Assembly (NCBI RefSeq): GCF_947495285.1
Contig: NZ_CANLXZ010000002.1
Location: forward strand, 102,722 to 166,721
Direction: 5' to 3'
DNA from: an uncultured Nonlabens sp.
GTDB lineage: Bacteria; Bacteroidota; Bacteroidia; Flavobacteriales; Flavobacteriaceae
Length of the DNA stretch: 64,000 nt
Shown: positions 35,231 through 43,316 of the stretch, in pieces
Layout of the letters: each line of letters opens with the position of its first letter
How positions within the stretch are numbered: the first letter of the stretch is position 1
Program-made: the position numbers and the translations under genes
The notes under the pieces: generated by a model
What the model was told of the DNA's origin: nothing
Database searches by the model: none
What the model saw: the letters and a program-made list of their open reading frames with translations, nothing else

Positions 35231-36247
35231 ATGGATTACGCAGAAAATATATTAGGTACTATAGGAAATACACCACTTGTAAAAATGAACAAGTTAGTAG
35301 AAGATATTCCAGCATTAGTACTTGCAAAATATGAGACTTTTAACCCAGGAAACTCTGTTAAGGATAGAATGGGATTAAAAATGGTAGAAGATGCTGAAGC
35401 TGATGGACGCCTTAAGCCCGGCGGTACCATTATAGAAGGGACTAGTGGTAATACAGGAATGGGACTTGCTCTTGCTGCCATTATGAAGGGTTACAAATTG
35501 ATTTGTGTTTTAAGCGATAAGCAATCTAATGAGAAAATGGATATTCTTAGAGCTGTAGGTGCTGAAGTGTACGTATGCCCTACAGATGTAGCTCCAGAAG
35601 ATCCACAGTCTTATTATTCTACAAGTAAGCGTTTAAGCGAGGAAATACCTAACTCTTGGTATGTGAACCAGTATGATAATCCATCTAATTGTAAAGCGCA
35701 TTACGACAGTACAGGTCCTGAAATCTGGAAACAAACTGAAGGTAAGATCACCCATTTTGTTGTAGGAGTAGGAACTGGTGGAACAATTTCTGGAGTAGGA
35801 ACTTATTTAAAGCTACAAAATCCAGATGTTAAAATTTGGGGAATAGACACCTATGGTTCGGTTTTTAAAAAATACCATGAAACTGGAATTTTTGATGAAA
35901 ATGAGATTCATTCTTATGTAACTGAAGGTATAGGTGAAGATATTTTACCATTAAATGTACGTTTTGAGGTGATCGATGGATTTACTAAAGTAACCGATAA
36001 GGACGCTGCGGTTTACACAAGAAGACTTGCAAAGGAAGAAGGCATGTTTTTAGGAAATAGTGCTGGTGCCGCTATTAAAGGTTTAAAGCAAATTCATAAA
36101 GAAGTAGGTTTTACTGAAGACGATGTAGTTGTAATTCTTTTTCATGATCATGGAAGCCGTTATGTCGGTAAGTTCTTCAACGATAACTGGATGAAAGAAA
36201 AAGGCTGGTTAAAAGAAGATGGTACATACCATCCAGATGATAAATAA
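35231..36247 (+). CDS. PLP-dependent cysteine synthase / cystathionine beta-synthase-like enzyme
   Basis: Fold-type II PLP enzyme of 338 residues. PLP Lys 44 in NPGNSVKDRMG, substrate loop EGTSGNTGMGLA (about 69), and phosphate loop VGVGTGGTISGVG (about 177). Residues after 320 (SRYVGKFFNDNWMKEKGW) match the cystathionine beta-synthase type found in Bacteroidota rather than CysK, whose C-terminus differs; the regulatory CBS domain pair is absent. It makes cysteine or cystathionine from (O-acyl)serine and a thiol; the exact donor cannot be read from sequence. Own promoter and terminator make it monocistronic. Confidence 0.9.
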   Translation: MDYAENILGTIGNTPLVKMNKLVEDIPALVLAKYETFNPGNSVKDRMGLKMVEDAEADGRLKPGGTIIEGTSGNTGMGLALAAIMKGYKLICVLSDKQSNEKMDILRAVGAEVYVCPTDVAPEDPQSYYSTSKRLSEEIPNSWYVNQYDNPSNCKAHYDSTGPEIWKQTEGKITHFVVGVGTGGTISGVGTYLKLQNPDVKIWGIDTYGSVFKKYHETGIFDENEIHSYVTEGIGEDILPLNVRFEVIDGFTKVTDKDAAVYTRRLAKEEGMFLGNSAGAAIKGLKQIHKEVGFTEDDVVVILFHDHGSRYVGKFFNDNWMKEKGWLKEDGTYHPDDK

Positions 36248-36277
36248 CAGCTATTTATCAGGACGAATAAGAAAAAG

Positions 36278-36301
36278 CCTCAAAATCAATTGATTTTGAG
36301 G
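36278..36301 (+). terminator. intrinsic terminator of the CBS-like gene
   Basis: A 24-base perfect dyad (CCTCAAAATCA / TGATTTTGAGG) followed by TTTT, 30 bases after the stop codon. Confidence 0.85.
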
Positions 36302-36354
36302 TTTTCTACTTTACAACAGTTTTCATATTTTTAAATATTTGTTACCTTACCATC

Positions 36355-37623
36355 ATGCAAGAAGATTTTATCCATTACCTCTGGAAATTTAAGAAATTGA
36401 GTGGTCAGACATTAAAGACTACAGATGGAAAGGAGATAAAGATAAAATCTCTAGGGACACATAATTTCTTTTCTGGACCAGACTTTTTTAATGGACGTGT
36501 AGAGATAGATGGTCAGGACTGGGCAGGAAATGTAGAAATGCATGTAAAAGCAAGTGACTGGTATCTCCATGGTCATGATGACGACCCTGCATATGATAAT
36601 GTCATTTTACACGTAGTATGGAATCACGATGCAGAGATTACCAGGCGAGATGGTGTTCATATTCCAGTTCTAGATGTTTCTAAATTTGTGCATGAATCAC
36701 TGGTACAATCTTATAGAAAACTCTTTGCGGTAAAAAACAATCAATTTATTAATTGTGAAAACCAGTGGGATATGATAGATCCATTTATCAGAGATCAATG
36801 GATAGAGAAGCTCTTTTTTGAACGATTAGAATACAAGTCCGACAGAATTAAGCACATGCTTGTTCAAAATAATAACGATTGGGAAGCTGCTTTTTTTCAG
36901 CTACTAGCAAGAAGTTTTGGTACAAAAACTAATGCAGACGCTTTTGAACAACTAGCTAGTAGTATGGAGCAGTCAGTAGTGCGCAAACTTGCTAAGGACG
37001 CATTTCAGTTAGAAGCCGTACTATTAGGCCAGTCAGGATTGTTAGATGAGGTGAAGAATGATTTTTATTATAAAGATTTAGTTAAGGAGTTCGCTTTCGC
37101 GAAAGCGAAACATTCCCTACAACCTTCTTTAACCCCTATGAAGTTTTTTAGACTGCGGCCAGCAAATTATCCTACAGTACGTATTTCACAACTGGCCATG
37201 TTGTACCATCGTAATCCTATGCTTTTTGGAGAGGTTTTACTTGCTCAAAGTAGATCAGAGATTCATGCGTTATTTGATGTTAAAGCCGCTAGATATTGGG
37301 ACAGTCATCATGTTTTTGATAAGGAAACACAAGAGAGAGAGAAAATACTTACTGCAGATTTTATAGATCTATTAATCATAAACTGTATTGTACCTATTAA
37401 ATTTATGCAAGCGAGGTTTATAGGAAAAGATAAGACTGAAGAACTTCTTAAATTAATGTACGAGTTGAAGGCTGAGAAAAATACCATTGTTTCAGGATTT
37501 AAGAAATTGTTTAAAATAAATAGTGCTTTACAGACACAATCTTTGTTGCAATTAAAATCTGCTTACTGTGAGCCTAATAAATGTTTGAGTTGTGATATAG
37601 GCGTGGGTTTATTGAGAAATTAA
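36355..37623 (+). CDS. DUF2851 family protein
   Basis: Conserved Bacteroidota protein of 422 residues. The N-terminal domain (about 1-110) has a beta-rich pattern with NFFSGPDFFNGRVEIDGQDWAGNVEMHVKASDWYLHGHDDDPAYDNVILHVVW, typical of DUF2851; the rest is helical, ending with a CxxxxCLSC-type cluster (SAYCEPNKCLSCDIG) that might bind a metal. No signal peptide. Its function is not established. FAFAKAKH near 247-253 is encoded by a 20-base extended copy of the iterated palindrome. Confidence 0.92.
   Translation: MQEDFIHYLWKFKKLSGQTLKTTDGKEIKIKSLGTHNFFSGPDFFNGRVEIDGQDWAGNVEMHVKASDWYLHGHDDDPAYDNVILHVVWNHDAEITRRDGVHIPVLDVSKFVHESLVQSYRKLFAVKNNQFINCENQWDMIDPFIRDQWIEKLFFERLEYKSDRIKHMLVQNNNDWEAAFFQLLARSFGTKTNADAFEQLASSMEQSVVRKLAKDAFQLEAVLLGQSGLLDEVKNDFYYKDLVKEFAFAKAKHSLQPSLTPMKFFRLRPANYPTVRISQLAMLYHRNPMLFGEVLLAQSRSEIHALFDVKAARYWDSHHVFDKETQEREKILTADFIDLLIINCIVPIKFMQARFIGKDKTEELLKLMYELKAEKNTIVSGFKKLFKINSALQTQSLLQLKSAYCEPNKCLSCDIGVGLLRN
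37093..37106. repeat. iterated palindrome GCTTTCGCGAAAGC, copy 9
   Basis: Exact copy with the dyad extended to 20 bases (37090-37109), inside the DUF2851 gene, read as Ala-Phe-Ala-Lys-Ala. Confidence 0.95.
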
Positions 37624-37685
37624 CTAATCTCGTTAATTTTTTAAAGCTTTTAAAATTTATGATTACGATTGATTAAATTTACATC

Positions 37686-37913
37686 ATGAAAATAGTTACT
37701 TATATACGCACATTAATGGAGAAATACGGCTTTTATGTATCTTCTCGCGTTGCAGATAGGTTAGGGATGAAGGCACGTAGCGTGCGCATTACATTTATTT
37801 ATTTCACTTTTGCAACTTTGGGTGTCGGTTTTGCAGTGTATTTAATTATGGCCTTTTGGCTTAAAATTAAAGACCTCATTTACACAAAACGTAGTTCTGT
37901 ATTTGATCTTTAA
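37686..37913 (+). CDS. PspC-domain small membrane protein
   Basis: Protein of 75 residues. A short amphipathic N-terminus and RVADRLGMKARSVRITFIYFTFATLGVGFAVYLIMAFWL match the PspC domain (basic dimer-like head followed by a membrane helix with Gly-rich turn). PspC proteins sense or relay envelope stress, but lone PspC domains in Bacteroidota have no defined role. It precedes the potassium channel gene by 14 bases, so they share a transcript. Confidence 0.85.
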   Translation: MKIVTYIRTLMEKYGFYVSSRVADRLGMKARSVRITFIYFTFATLGVGFAVYLIMAFWLKIKDLIYTKRSSVFDL

Positions 37914-37927
37914 AAAAATAATGAGGG

Positions 37928-38938
37928 TTGCATAATAAATTAAAAATAGCTTTAGTTTTATTGCTTTTTATGCTGTCAGTAGGTGTAATAGGCTTTAAGA
38001 TAATGATGGATCTGTCCTGGATAGATGCGTTATATATGACGGTAATAACGATAACTACTGTAGGGTATAGAGAGTTGCAAGAGCCTTCTCCGTCTGATAA
38101 GTTGTTTATCACTGGTTTTATTCTTTTCAGTGTAATTAGTGTAGGTTATGCACTTGCAGTGATTACTGAATATTTACTGTCTACAAACAGTTTAGAAGAA
38201 CTGGGTAAGAAAAGAAAAAATAAACATTTAAATTCTATGAAGAATCACATAATTATTTGTGGGTATGGTCGTAATGGAAAACAAGCCGTTCAGAAATTAC
38301 AGGATTATAATAGAGAATTTATCATCATAGAAAAAGACCAGCAAGTAATTGATGACTGTTCACTAGATAAATTAAATTTTATAAGAGGTAATGCAAATGA
38401 TGATGAGGTGCTTACTAAGGCAGGTATCGATAGAGCTTCTGCTTTAATTACCGCCCTGCCAGAAGATGCAGATAACCTTTTTGTGGTGTTGAGTGCACGA
38501 CAATTAAATGAAGATCTTAAAATTATATCTCGTGGTAGTGAAGAGAAATCGTACAAAAAATTAAAATTTGCAGGTGCAAATAACGTAATATTACCTGACG
38601 CGATAGGTGGGCAGCACATGGCTTCTTTAATTGTCAGTCCTGATTTAATAGAGTTTTGGGATAGATTAAGCTATGGAGGTAGTGATGGTGTTAACCTAGA
38701 ACAGGTTTCTTTTGAGCAAATGTTTGACGATATAACAGAATGCTCCATTGTTAAACTTAATCTCAGAAAACAGACAGGTTGTACGATAATAGGTTATAAA
38801 TCTCCACAAGGAGATTATATTGTAAATCCAGATCCTAAGCTGCAATTAGTTCCAGGCTCTAAAATTATAGTTGTAGGTAATACAGAACAGATATTAAGAC
38901 TTCAAAAAGTCTACAGAATTAATAATGACACAACATAA
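37928..38938 (+). CDS. two-helix potassium-type channel with RCK domain, variant filter
   Basis: Membrane protein of 336 residues. Helix 1 (about 5-24), pore helix and filter TITTVGYREL (about 41-50), helix 2 (about 58-80), then cytosolic TrkA-N/RCK Rossmann domain (IIICGYGRNG about 108; EKDQQVID) and TrkA-C domain to the end. The filter's canonical G-Y/F-G is replaced by G-Y-R, as in some flavobacterial relatives, so potassium selectivity is uncertain. The start is TTG at 37928, the only start-like codon giving a complete helix 1. Confidence 0.87.
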   Translation: MHNKLKIALVLLLFMLSVGVIGFKIMMDLSWIDALYMTVITITTVGYRELQEPSPSDKLFITGFILFSVISVGYALAVITEYLLSTNSLEELGKKRKNKHLNSMKNHIIICGYGRNGKQAVQKLQDYNREFIIIEKDQQVIDDCSLDKLNFIRGNANDDEVLTKAGIDRASALITALPEDADNLFVVLSARQLNEDLKIISRGSEEKSYKKLKFAGANNVILPDAIGGQHMASLIVSPDLIEFWDRLSYGGSDGVNLEQVSFEQMFDDITECSIVKLNLRKQTGCTIIGYKSPQGDYIVNPDPKLQLVPGSKIIVVGNTEQILRLQKVYRINNDTT

Positions 38939-39018
38939 ATAGCTATAAAGCTTTCAAAAAGCAAGATTTTTGTGCATCTTGCTGACTTAACCATTTAATG
39001 TATCTAAAGTTATACTTC

Positions 39019-40809
39019 ATGAATAAATTATTTCTTAGTTTAATAATTTTCACATTTTTTTCTCAATTAGGTTTTTCTCAATTAAAAGTATCTCACCATA
39101 TCACCGATGATTCTAGTGAGATAGAAACCGCTGTTATTGATATTAACGTAGAAGGAGGAACGGCTCCATACAAATATTATTGGTCTGAAAAGAATATTGA
39201 TACTTCCACAAAAACCGTTAATAAAGCAAAAGAAGGTAAAGAATATGCCGTAAGGGTGGAAGATGCTTCTGGATTAAGCGGTGAACACGTTTTTGAAGTA
39301 CCGGCAGTTTCTATTCCTGAAAAGATGAGCTCAGCATTTGCACCTATTGTAGGTTTCATGGATCAATATTTTTTCTTTGATCCTTTTTACTCATTAGGAC
39401 TTTATGATAATCGAGTAAAAGATGCTAATGGTGATATAGTTTTAAATCCTAATGGCACTGTAAAGACTATTAAATTACCGTTTATGGTAATCTGGTTAAT
39501 CTTAGGAGCTGTATTCTTCACTATTAGATTCGGTTTTATAAACATAAGAGGTGTAAAACATTCTTTAAAACTAGTAAGAGGTAAGTATGACGAGGCTGAT
39601 GCCAAAGGTGAGGTTACACACTTCCAGGCTCTTGCAACAGCAGTCTCTGGAACAGTAGGATTAGGTAATATAGCCGGTGTAGCAGTAGCTATTTCTACAG
39701 GAGGTCCAGGAGCTACTTTCTGGATTATTCTCGCAGGTCTACTAGGTATGTCTTCTAAGTTTATAGAATGTACTCTAGGTGTTAAGTATAGAACCGTTGC
39801 AGAAGATGGAACAATTTCTGGAGGACCTATGGAATACCTCAAAAAAGGTTTTGCTGAAAAAGGTCTAGGCGGCCTAGGTAAAGGTCTTTCCTTTATATAC
39901 GCGATTATTATTATGCTTGCAGCGTTTGCAGCAGGATCAATGTTTCAGGCTAACCAGGCGACTGCACAACTAGCAAGTGTTATGGGCGTGGATGGAACAG
40001 CAAAAACTATCATAGGGGTTGTCATTGCGGTTCTAGTAGGTATCGTTATAGTGGGTGGTCTTAAAGGAATAGCAAAGGTTACAGATAAAGTGGTCCCTTC
40101 TATGGCAGGACTTTATATTCTTATGTGTGTAATCGTAGTAGGTGCAAACATTACAGAAGTAGGACAGGCATTTGGGTTGATTATAGATGGCGCTTTTCAA
40201 GCAGACGCTATGTACGGTGGTTTCTTAGGTGTTCTAGTATTAGGATTTCAACGTGCGGCTTTCTCTAATGAGGCTGGTCTAGGATCTGCATCTATTGCTC
40301 ACTCTGCAGCAAAAACTAATCACCCAGTTGCCGAAGGTTTCGTAGCTCTATTAGAACCATTTATTGATACCGTAGTAGTTTGCACACTTACAGCCTTAGT
40401 ACTTATTTTTACAGGTACCTATGAGGGAGAAGTAGCTACAGGTTCTGCTCTTACAGCAGTTGCATTTTCCAAGGTTATTCCTGGAGCAGACTATTTACTT
40501 ACCATAGCTATTTTCTTATTTGCCTTCTCAACTATTCTTACCTGGTCTTACTATGGGGTGAAAGCAGCACAAAGTATTTTTGGAAGCAAGAAAATTGTAG
40601 AAATTATTTTTAAAGCTGTATTTTTATTAACGGTAGTACTGGGTGCTTCTATAGGACTAGGTGCGGTAATAGATTTTGCAGATATGATGTTCCTTACATT
40701 AGCTATTCCTAACCTTATAGGTCTATATATGATGTCAGGTGGAGTTGCAAAAGATCTCAAAACTTATTTTGCTAAAGTAAAATCAGGAGAAATACCACAG
40801 ACTAAATAA
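39019..40809 (+). CDS. alanine:sodium symporter (AGCS) with extracytoplasmic N-terminal domain
   Basis: Na+-dependent amino acid symporter of the AGCS family, 596 residues from this start. Core motifs: IRFGFINIRGVKHSLKLVRGKYDE, the signature GLGNIAGVAVAISTGGPGATFWI (about 210-232), KFIECTLGVKYR and FSNEAGLGSASIAHSAAKT. Unlike the usual ~480-residue proteins it has a cleavable signal (FSQLGFSQ) and about 70 residues with an SprB/Ig-like repeat pattern (INVEGGTAPYKYYWSEKN) before the membrane core. An ATG at 38998 is also possible, but the one at 39019 starts a normal signal peptide. Confidence 0.9.
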   Translation: MNKLFLSLIIFTFFSQLGFSQLKVSHHITDDSSEIETAVIDINVEGGTAPYKYYWSEKNIDTSTKTVNKAKEGKEYAVRVEDASGLSGEHVFEVPAVSIPEKMSSAFAPIVGFMDQYFFFDPFYSLGLYDNRVKDANGDIVLNPNGTVKTIKLPFMVIWLILGAVFFTIRFGFINIRGVKHSLKLVRGKYDEADAKGEVTHFQALATAVSGTVGLGNIAGVAVAISTGGPGATFWIILAGLLGMSSKFIECTLGVKYRTVAEDGTISGGPMEYLKKGFAEKGLGGLGKGLSFIYAIIIMLAAFAAGSMFQANQATAQLASVMGVDGTAKTIIGVVIAVLVGIVIVGGLKGIAKVTDKVVPSMAGLYILMCVIVVGANITEVGQAFGLIIDGAFQADAMYGGFLGVLVLGFQRAAFSNEAGLGSASIAHSAAKTNHPVAEGFVALLEPFIDTVVVCTLTALVLIFTGTYEGEVATGSALTAVAFSKVIPGADYLLTIAIFLFAFSTILTWSYYGVKAAQSIFGSKKIVEIIFKAVFLLTVVLGASIGLGAVIDFADMMFLTLAIPNLIGLYMMSGGVAKDLKTYFAKVKSGEIPQTK

Positions 40810-40821
40810 AACACATTTGTT

Positions 40822-41685
40822 TTGAATAATATAAAATCCCTCTTTGCATTCGATAGAAATCAACAAAGAGGGATTTTTGTATTATTAATTTTAACGATAG
40901 TAGTAGTTGCAAGTCTTTACTACTTTAGAAACCTGCCGCCAGATCCACTCGTACTAGATGACGTTTCTTTATATCAACACAAGGTAGATTCATTAAGAAG
41001 AATCCAAACAAGTAGAAGAGATACCATTTATCCTTTTAATCCTAACTATATTACTGATTATAGAGGTTATAAATTAGGCCTTAGTATAAAAGAGATAGAT
41101 CGATTGCACCGCTTTCGCGAAAGCGGAAAATGGATAAACTCTAAGAAAGAATTTCAAAAAGTGACCCATGTTAGTGATACATGGTTAGATAGTATATCGC
41201 CATATTTTAAATTTCCTGAATGGGTTACAAACCCTAGAAAGAATACTTATAAGCCCTTTGTGTCTTTTAAAGATCGCAAAGTTGTCGCTGTGAATATTAA
41301 TCTAGCCTCTCAAGATCAACTTAAAAAGGTCTATGGAATAGGTCCTGCACTCTCTGGTAGAATCATTAAAGAAAGAGAGCGGCTTCATGGATTTATCGAC
41401 ATCTCTCAGGTTAGAGGAGTTTATGGTCTTACCGACTCTACTATGACACAGTTAAAGAAGCATTTTTACGTGACTGCTCCAGTAGGTTTTAATAAAGTAG
41501 CGTTAAACACCGCTACAGCGGCACAGTTGTTAGCTATTCCTTATTTTGACGACTATCTAGTTGAAAAACTAATCGAACAAAGAACGTTGCGCGACGGATT
41601 TAAATCTTGGGATAAAGTGATGTTAACATCTAGATTTCCACAGGAAAAATTAACGTTAATTCAACTATATTTGACATTAGATTAA
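40822..41685 (+). CDS. ComEA-like helix-hairpin-helix protein, membrane anchored
   Basis: Protein of 287 residues with one N-terminal membrane helix (about 16-38), a linker, then HhH DNA-binding repeats: LSIKEIDRLHRFRESGKWIN (about 90), NINLASQDQLKKVYGIGPALSGRIIKERERL (about 154) and ALNTATAAQLLAIPYFDDYLVEKLIEQR (about 227). It resembles ComEA-type periplasmic DNA receptors and, with comEC in the window, may act in DNA uptake; many Bacteroidota HhH proteins are untested. Start is TTG at 40822; KSLFAF...RGIFVLL is the usual opening. HRFRESGK comes from the iterated palindrome. Confidence 0.85.
   Translation: MNNIKSLFAFDRNQQRGIFVLLILTIVVVASLYYFRNLPPDPLVLDDVSLYQHKVDSLRRIQTSRRDTIYPFNPNYITDYRGYKLGLSIKEIDRLHRFRESGKWINSKKEFQKVTHVSDTWLDSISPYFKFPEWVTNPRKNTYKPFVSFKDRKVVAVNINLASQDQLKKVYGIGPALSGRIIKERERLHGFIDISQVRGVYGLTDSTMTQLKKHFYVTAPVGFNKVALNTATAAQLLAIPYFDDYLVEKLIEQRTLRDGFKSWDKVMLTSRFPQEKLTLIQLYLTLD
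40833..40877 (+). terminator. terminator-like hairpin inside the 5' end of the HhH gene
   Basis: Arms 40833-40846 and 40864-40877 pair perfectly over 14 bp (AAAATCCCTCTTTG / CAAAGAGGGATTTT) around a 17-nt loop and end in T5. It begins 23 bases after the symporter stop and thus looks like its terminator, yet lies wholly within codons 4-19 of the next gene. Confidence 0.75.
41111..41124. repeat. iterated palindrome GCTTTCGCGAAAGC, copy 10
   Basis: Exact copy, dyad of 18 bp (41109-41126), in the HhH gene, read as Arg-Phe-Arg-Glu-Ser. Confidence 0.95.
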
Positions 41686-41763
41686 AATATTCATTTTTAA
41701 CTAAGAATATCGCATTTAAAATTATGTTTTAAGTGTTTTTCTATAATCATATAGTACTTATTT

Positions 41764-42933
41764 ATGTATTCAAAATATTTCACTGAAGAGCACGACGCCT
41801 TCAGACTAAGTTTTAGAGACTTTCTTAATAAAGAGGCTGTTCCCCATATCGATAGATGGGAAGAAACAGGAAAGATAGATCGAGAGATTTTCCAGAAAAT
41901 GGGAGAGATGGGTTATTTCGGGCTATACTATCCAGAAGAATACGGTGGTCTAGATTTAGACTTCTTTTATACAGTTATATTCTTAGAAGAAATGCAACGT
42001 ATCAACTCTGGTGGTTTTGCAGCAGCTATGTGGGTGCAAGCTTTTTTAGGTGCACAGCACTTACTTAAAGAAGGAGATGAGCGTATAAAACAGGAGTACC
42101 TCGTTCCTACTTTAACAGGAGAGAAAATAGGATGTTTAGGTATTACAGAGCCATTCGGTGGTAGTGATGTCGCAGGAATGAGAACCACAGCTGTTAAGGA
42201 TGGTGATCACTATATAATTAACGGCTCTAAAACATTTATTACTAACGGTGTTTACAGTGACTACTTAGTCATAGCTGCAAAAACTGATGTAGATGCAAAG
42301 GGTAGAGGTATCTCTATTTTTGTTATGGATCGTGAGACACCTGGTATTAGTGCTACTAAACTTAATAAATTAGGATGGAGGGCAAGTGATACGGGAGAAA
42401 TAGGTTTTGATAATGTGCGTATTCCAGCTGCAAATCTTATGGGAGAAGAAGGAAAAGGCTTCCCTTATATTATGCAGCATTTTGCATTAGAGCGTCTTAT
42501 CATGGGTATTAATTCTCATGCAAGAGCAGAGTATGCTCTTGAATATACAGCGCAATACATGAAAGAGCGTACAGCATTCGGTACTACGATTGATAAATTC
42601 CAGTCTTTACGTCACGGCATGGCAGACATGTTCAGTGAGGTAGAGATGGCAAAAAACTTTAATTACTCCATATCAGAGCAATTAGATAAAGGGCTTTACC
42701 CTGTAAAGGAGGCGAGTATGTCTAAACTCGTTTCTACAAAAATCGCAGACGAGGTCATCTATAAATGTCTTCAGTATCTGGGTGGATATGGTTATATAGA
42801 GGAATACCCACTAGCTAGAATGTGGCGAGACAGTCGTCTAGGTCCTATAGGTGGTGGGACTAGTGAGATTATGCGCGAGATTATTGCAAAAATGATGTTA
42901 GACGGGAAAGATTATAAACCAGCAGCAAAGTAG
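41764..42933 (+). CDS. acyl-CoA dehydrogenase
   Basis: FAD-dependent acyl-CoA dehydrogenase of 389 residues introducing the alpha-beta double bond in fatty-acid or amino-acid breakdown. Motifs: GLYYPEEYGGLDLDF (about 59), LGITEPFGGSDVAGMRTTA (about 126), GSKTFITNG (about 157), RTAFGTTIDKFQSLRH (about 265) and the C-terminal GGYGYIEEYPLARMWRDSR with the likely catalytic Glu (about 347), then GGTSEIMREII. Chain-length preference cannot be read. It stands alone, with a palindrome copy just downstream. Confidence 0.93.
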   Translation: MYSKYFTEEHDAFRLSFRDFLNKEAVPHIDRWEETGKIDREIFQKMGEMGYFGLYYPEEYGGLDLDFFYTVIFLEEMQRINSGGFAAAMWVQAFLGAQHLLKEGDERIKQEYLVPTLTGEKIGCLGITEPFGGSDVAGMRTTAVKDGDHYIINGSKTFITNGVYSDYLVIAAKTDVDAKGRGISIFVMDRETPGISATKLNKLGWRASDTGEIGFDNVRIPAANLMGEEGKGFPYIMQHFALERLIMGINSHARAEYALEYTAQYMKERTAFGTTIDKFQSLRHGMADMFSEVEMAKNFNYSISEQLDKGLYPVKEASMSKLVSTKIADEVIYKCLQYLGGYGYIEEYPLARMWRDSRLGPIGGGTSEIMREIIAKMMLDGKDYKPAAK

Positions 42934-42945
42934 GTCGGTGGTTAC

Positions 42946-42959
42946 GCTTTCGCGAAAGC
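42946..42959. repeat. iterated palindrome GCTTTCGCGAAAGC, copy 11, intergenic
   Basis: Exact copy in the 119-base gap between the acyl-CoA dehydrogenase and rpsU, 13 bases after the stop codon and 35 before the rpsU -33 element. Confidence 0.95.
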
Positions 42960-42993
42960 AAAAAATAAATTAATATCTAATAAAATAAAGTTC

Positions 42994-43023
42994 TTTGAGA
43001 TTGTAAAATAATATGTACTTTTG
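42994..43023 (+). promoter_or_regulatory. rpsU promoter
   Basis: TTTG (42994-42997) and TACTTTTG (43016-43023) form a consensus Bacteroidota -33/-7 pair with 18 bases between. The expected start is near 43030, giving a leader of about 23 bases that consists almost only of the Shine-Dalgarno. Confidence 0.8.
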
Positions 43024-43034
43024 CGATCCCAAAG

Positions 43035-43046
43035 AAAGGAGGTGAT
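43035..43046 (+). promoter_or_regulatory. perfect extended Shine-Dalgarno of rpsU
   Basis: AAAGGAGGTGAT is complementary over 12 bases to the usual 3' end of 16S rRNA; the core GGAGG is 10 bases from the ATG. No other start in this window shows such a sequence. In Bacteroidota the anti-Shine-Dalgarno is sequestered on the ribosome by bS21 (the rpsU product) with bS18 and bS6, so this site should be read mainly by ribosomes lacking bS21. Confidence 0.92.
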
Positions 43047-43052
43047 GACACT

Positions 43053-43247
43053 ATGTTAATAATACCAGTTAAAGACGGAGAAAATATCGATAGAGCTCTG
43101 AAGCGTTTCAAAAGAAAATTTGATCGTACAGGCAAGATGCGTGAACTACGTAGAAGACAGCAGTTTAATAAACCGTCTGTTGTAAAACGTGCTCGCAACA
43201 TTAAAGCAGCTTACATTCAAGGACTTCGTGACGCAGAGAACATCTAG
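43053..43247 (+). CDS. rpsU: ribosomal protein bS21
   Basis: Small-subunit protein of 64 residues, strongly basic (RALKRFKRKFDRTGKMRELRRRQQF), matching bS21. It binds near the 3' end of 16S rRNA; in Bacteroidota it helps hide the anti-Shine-Dalgarno. Own promoter, extended Shine-Dalgarno and immediate terminator make it a short monocistronic unit consistent with autoregulation at translation. Confidence 0.97.
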   Translation: MLIIPVKDGENIDRALKRFKRKFDRTGKMRELRRRQQFNKPSVVKRARNIKAAYIQGLRDAENI

Positions 43248-43271
43248 AGAATTTATTCTTTAGAATAGCAT

Positions 43272-43316
43272 ACCGCTAGTTGTAAATCTATATATTTACA
43301 ACTAGCGGTTTTTTTA
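43272..43316 (+). terminator. rpsU terminator abutting the xerC start
   Basis: Arms 43272-43287 and 43294-43309 pair perfectly over 16 bp with a 6-nt loop, followed by T7. The xerC ATG begins at 43316, within one base of the end of the U-tract. Confidence 0.9.
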
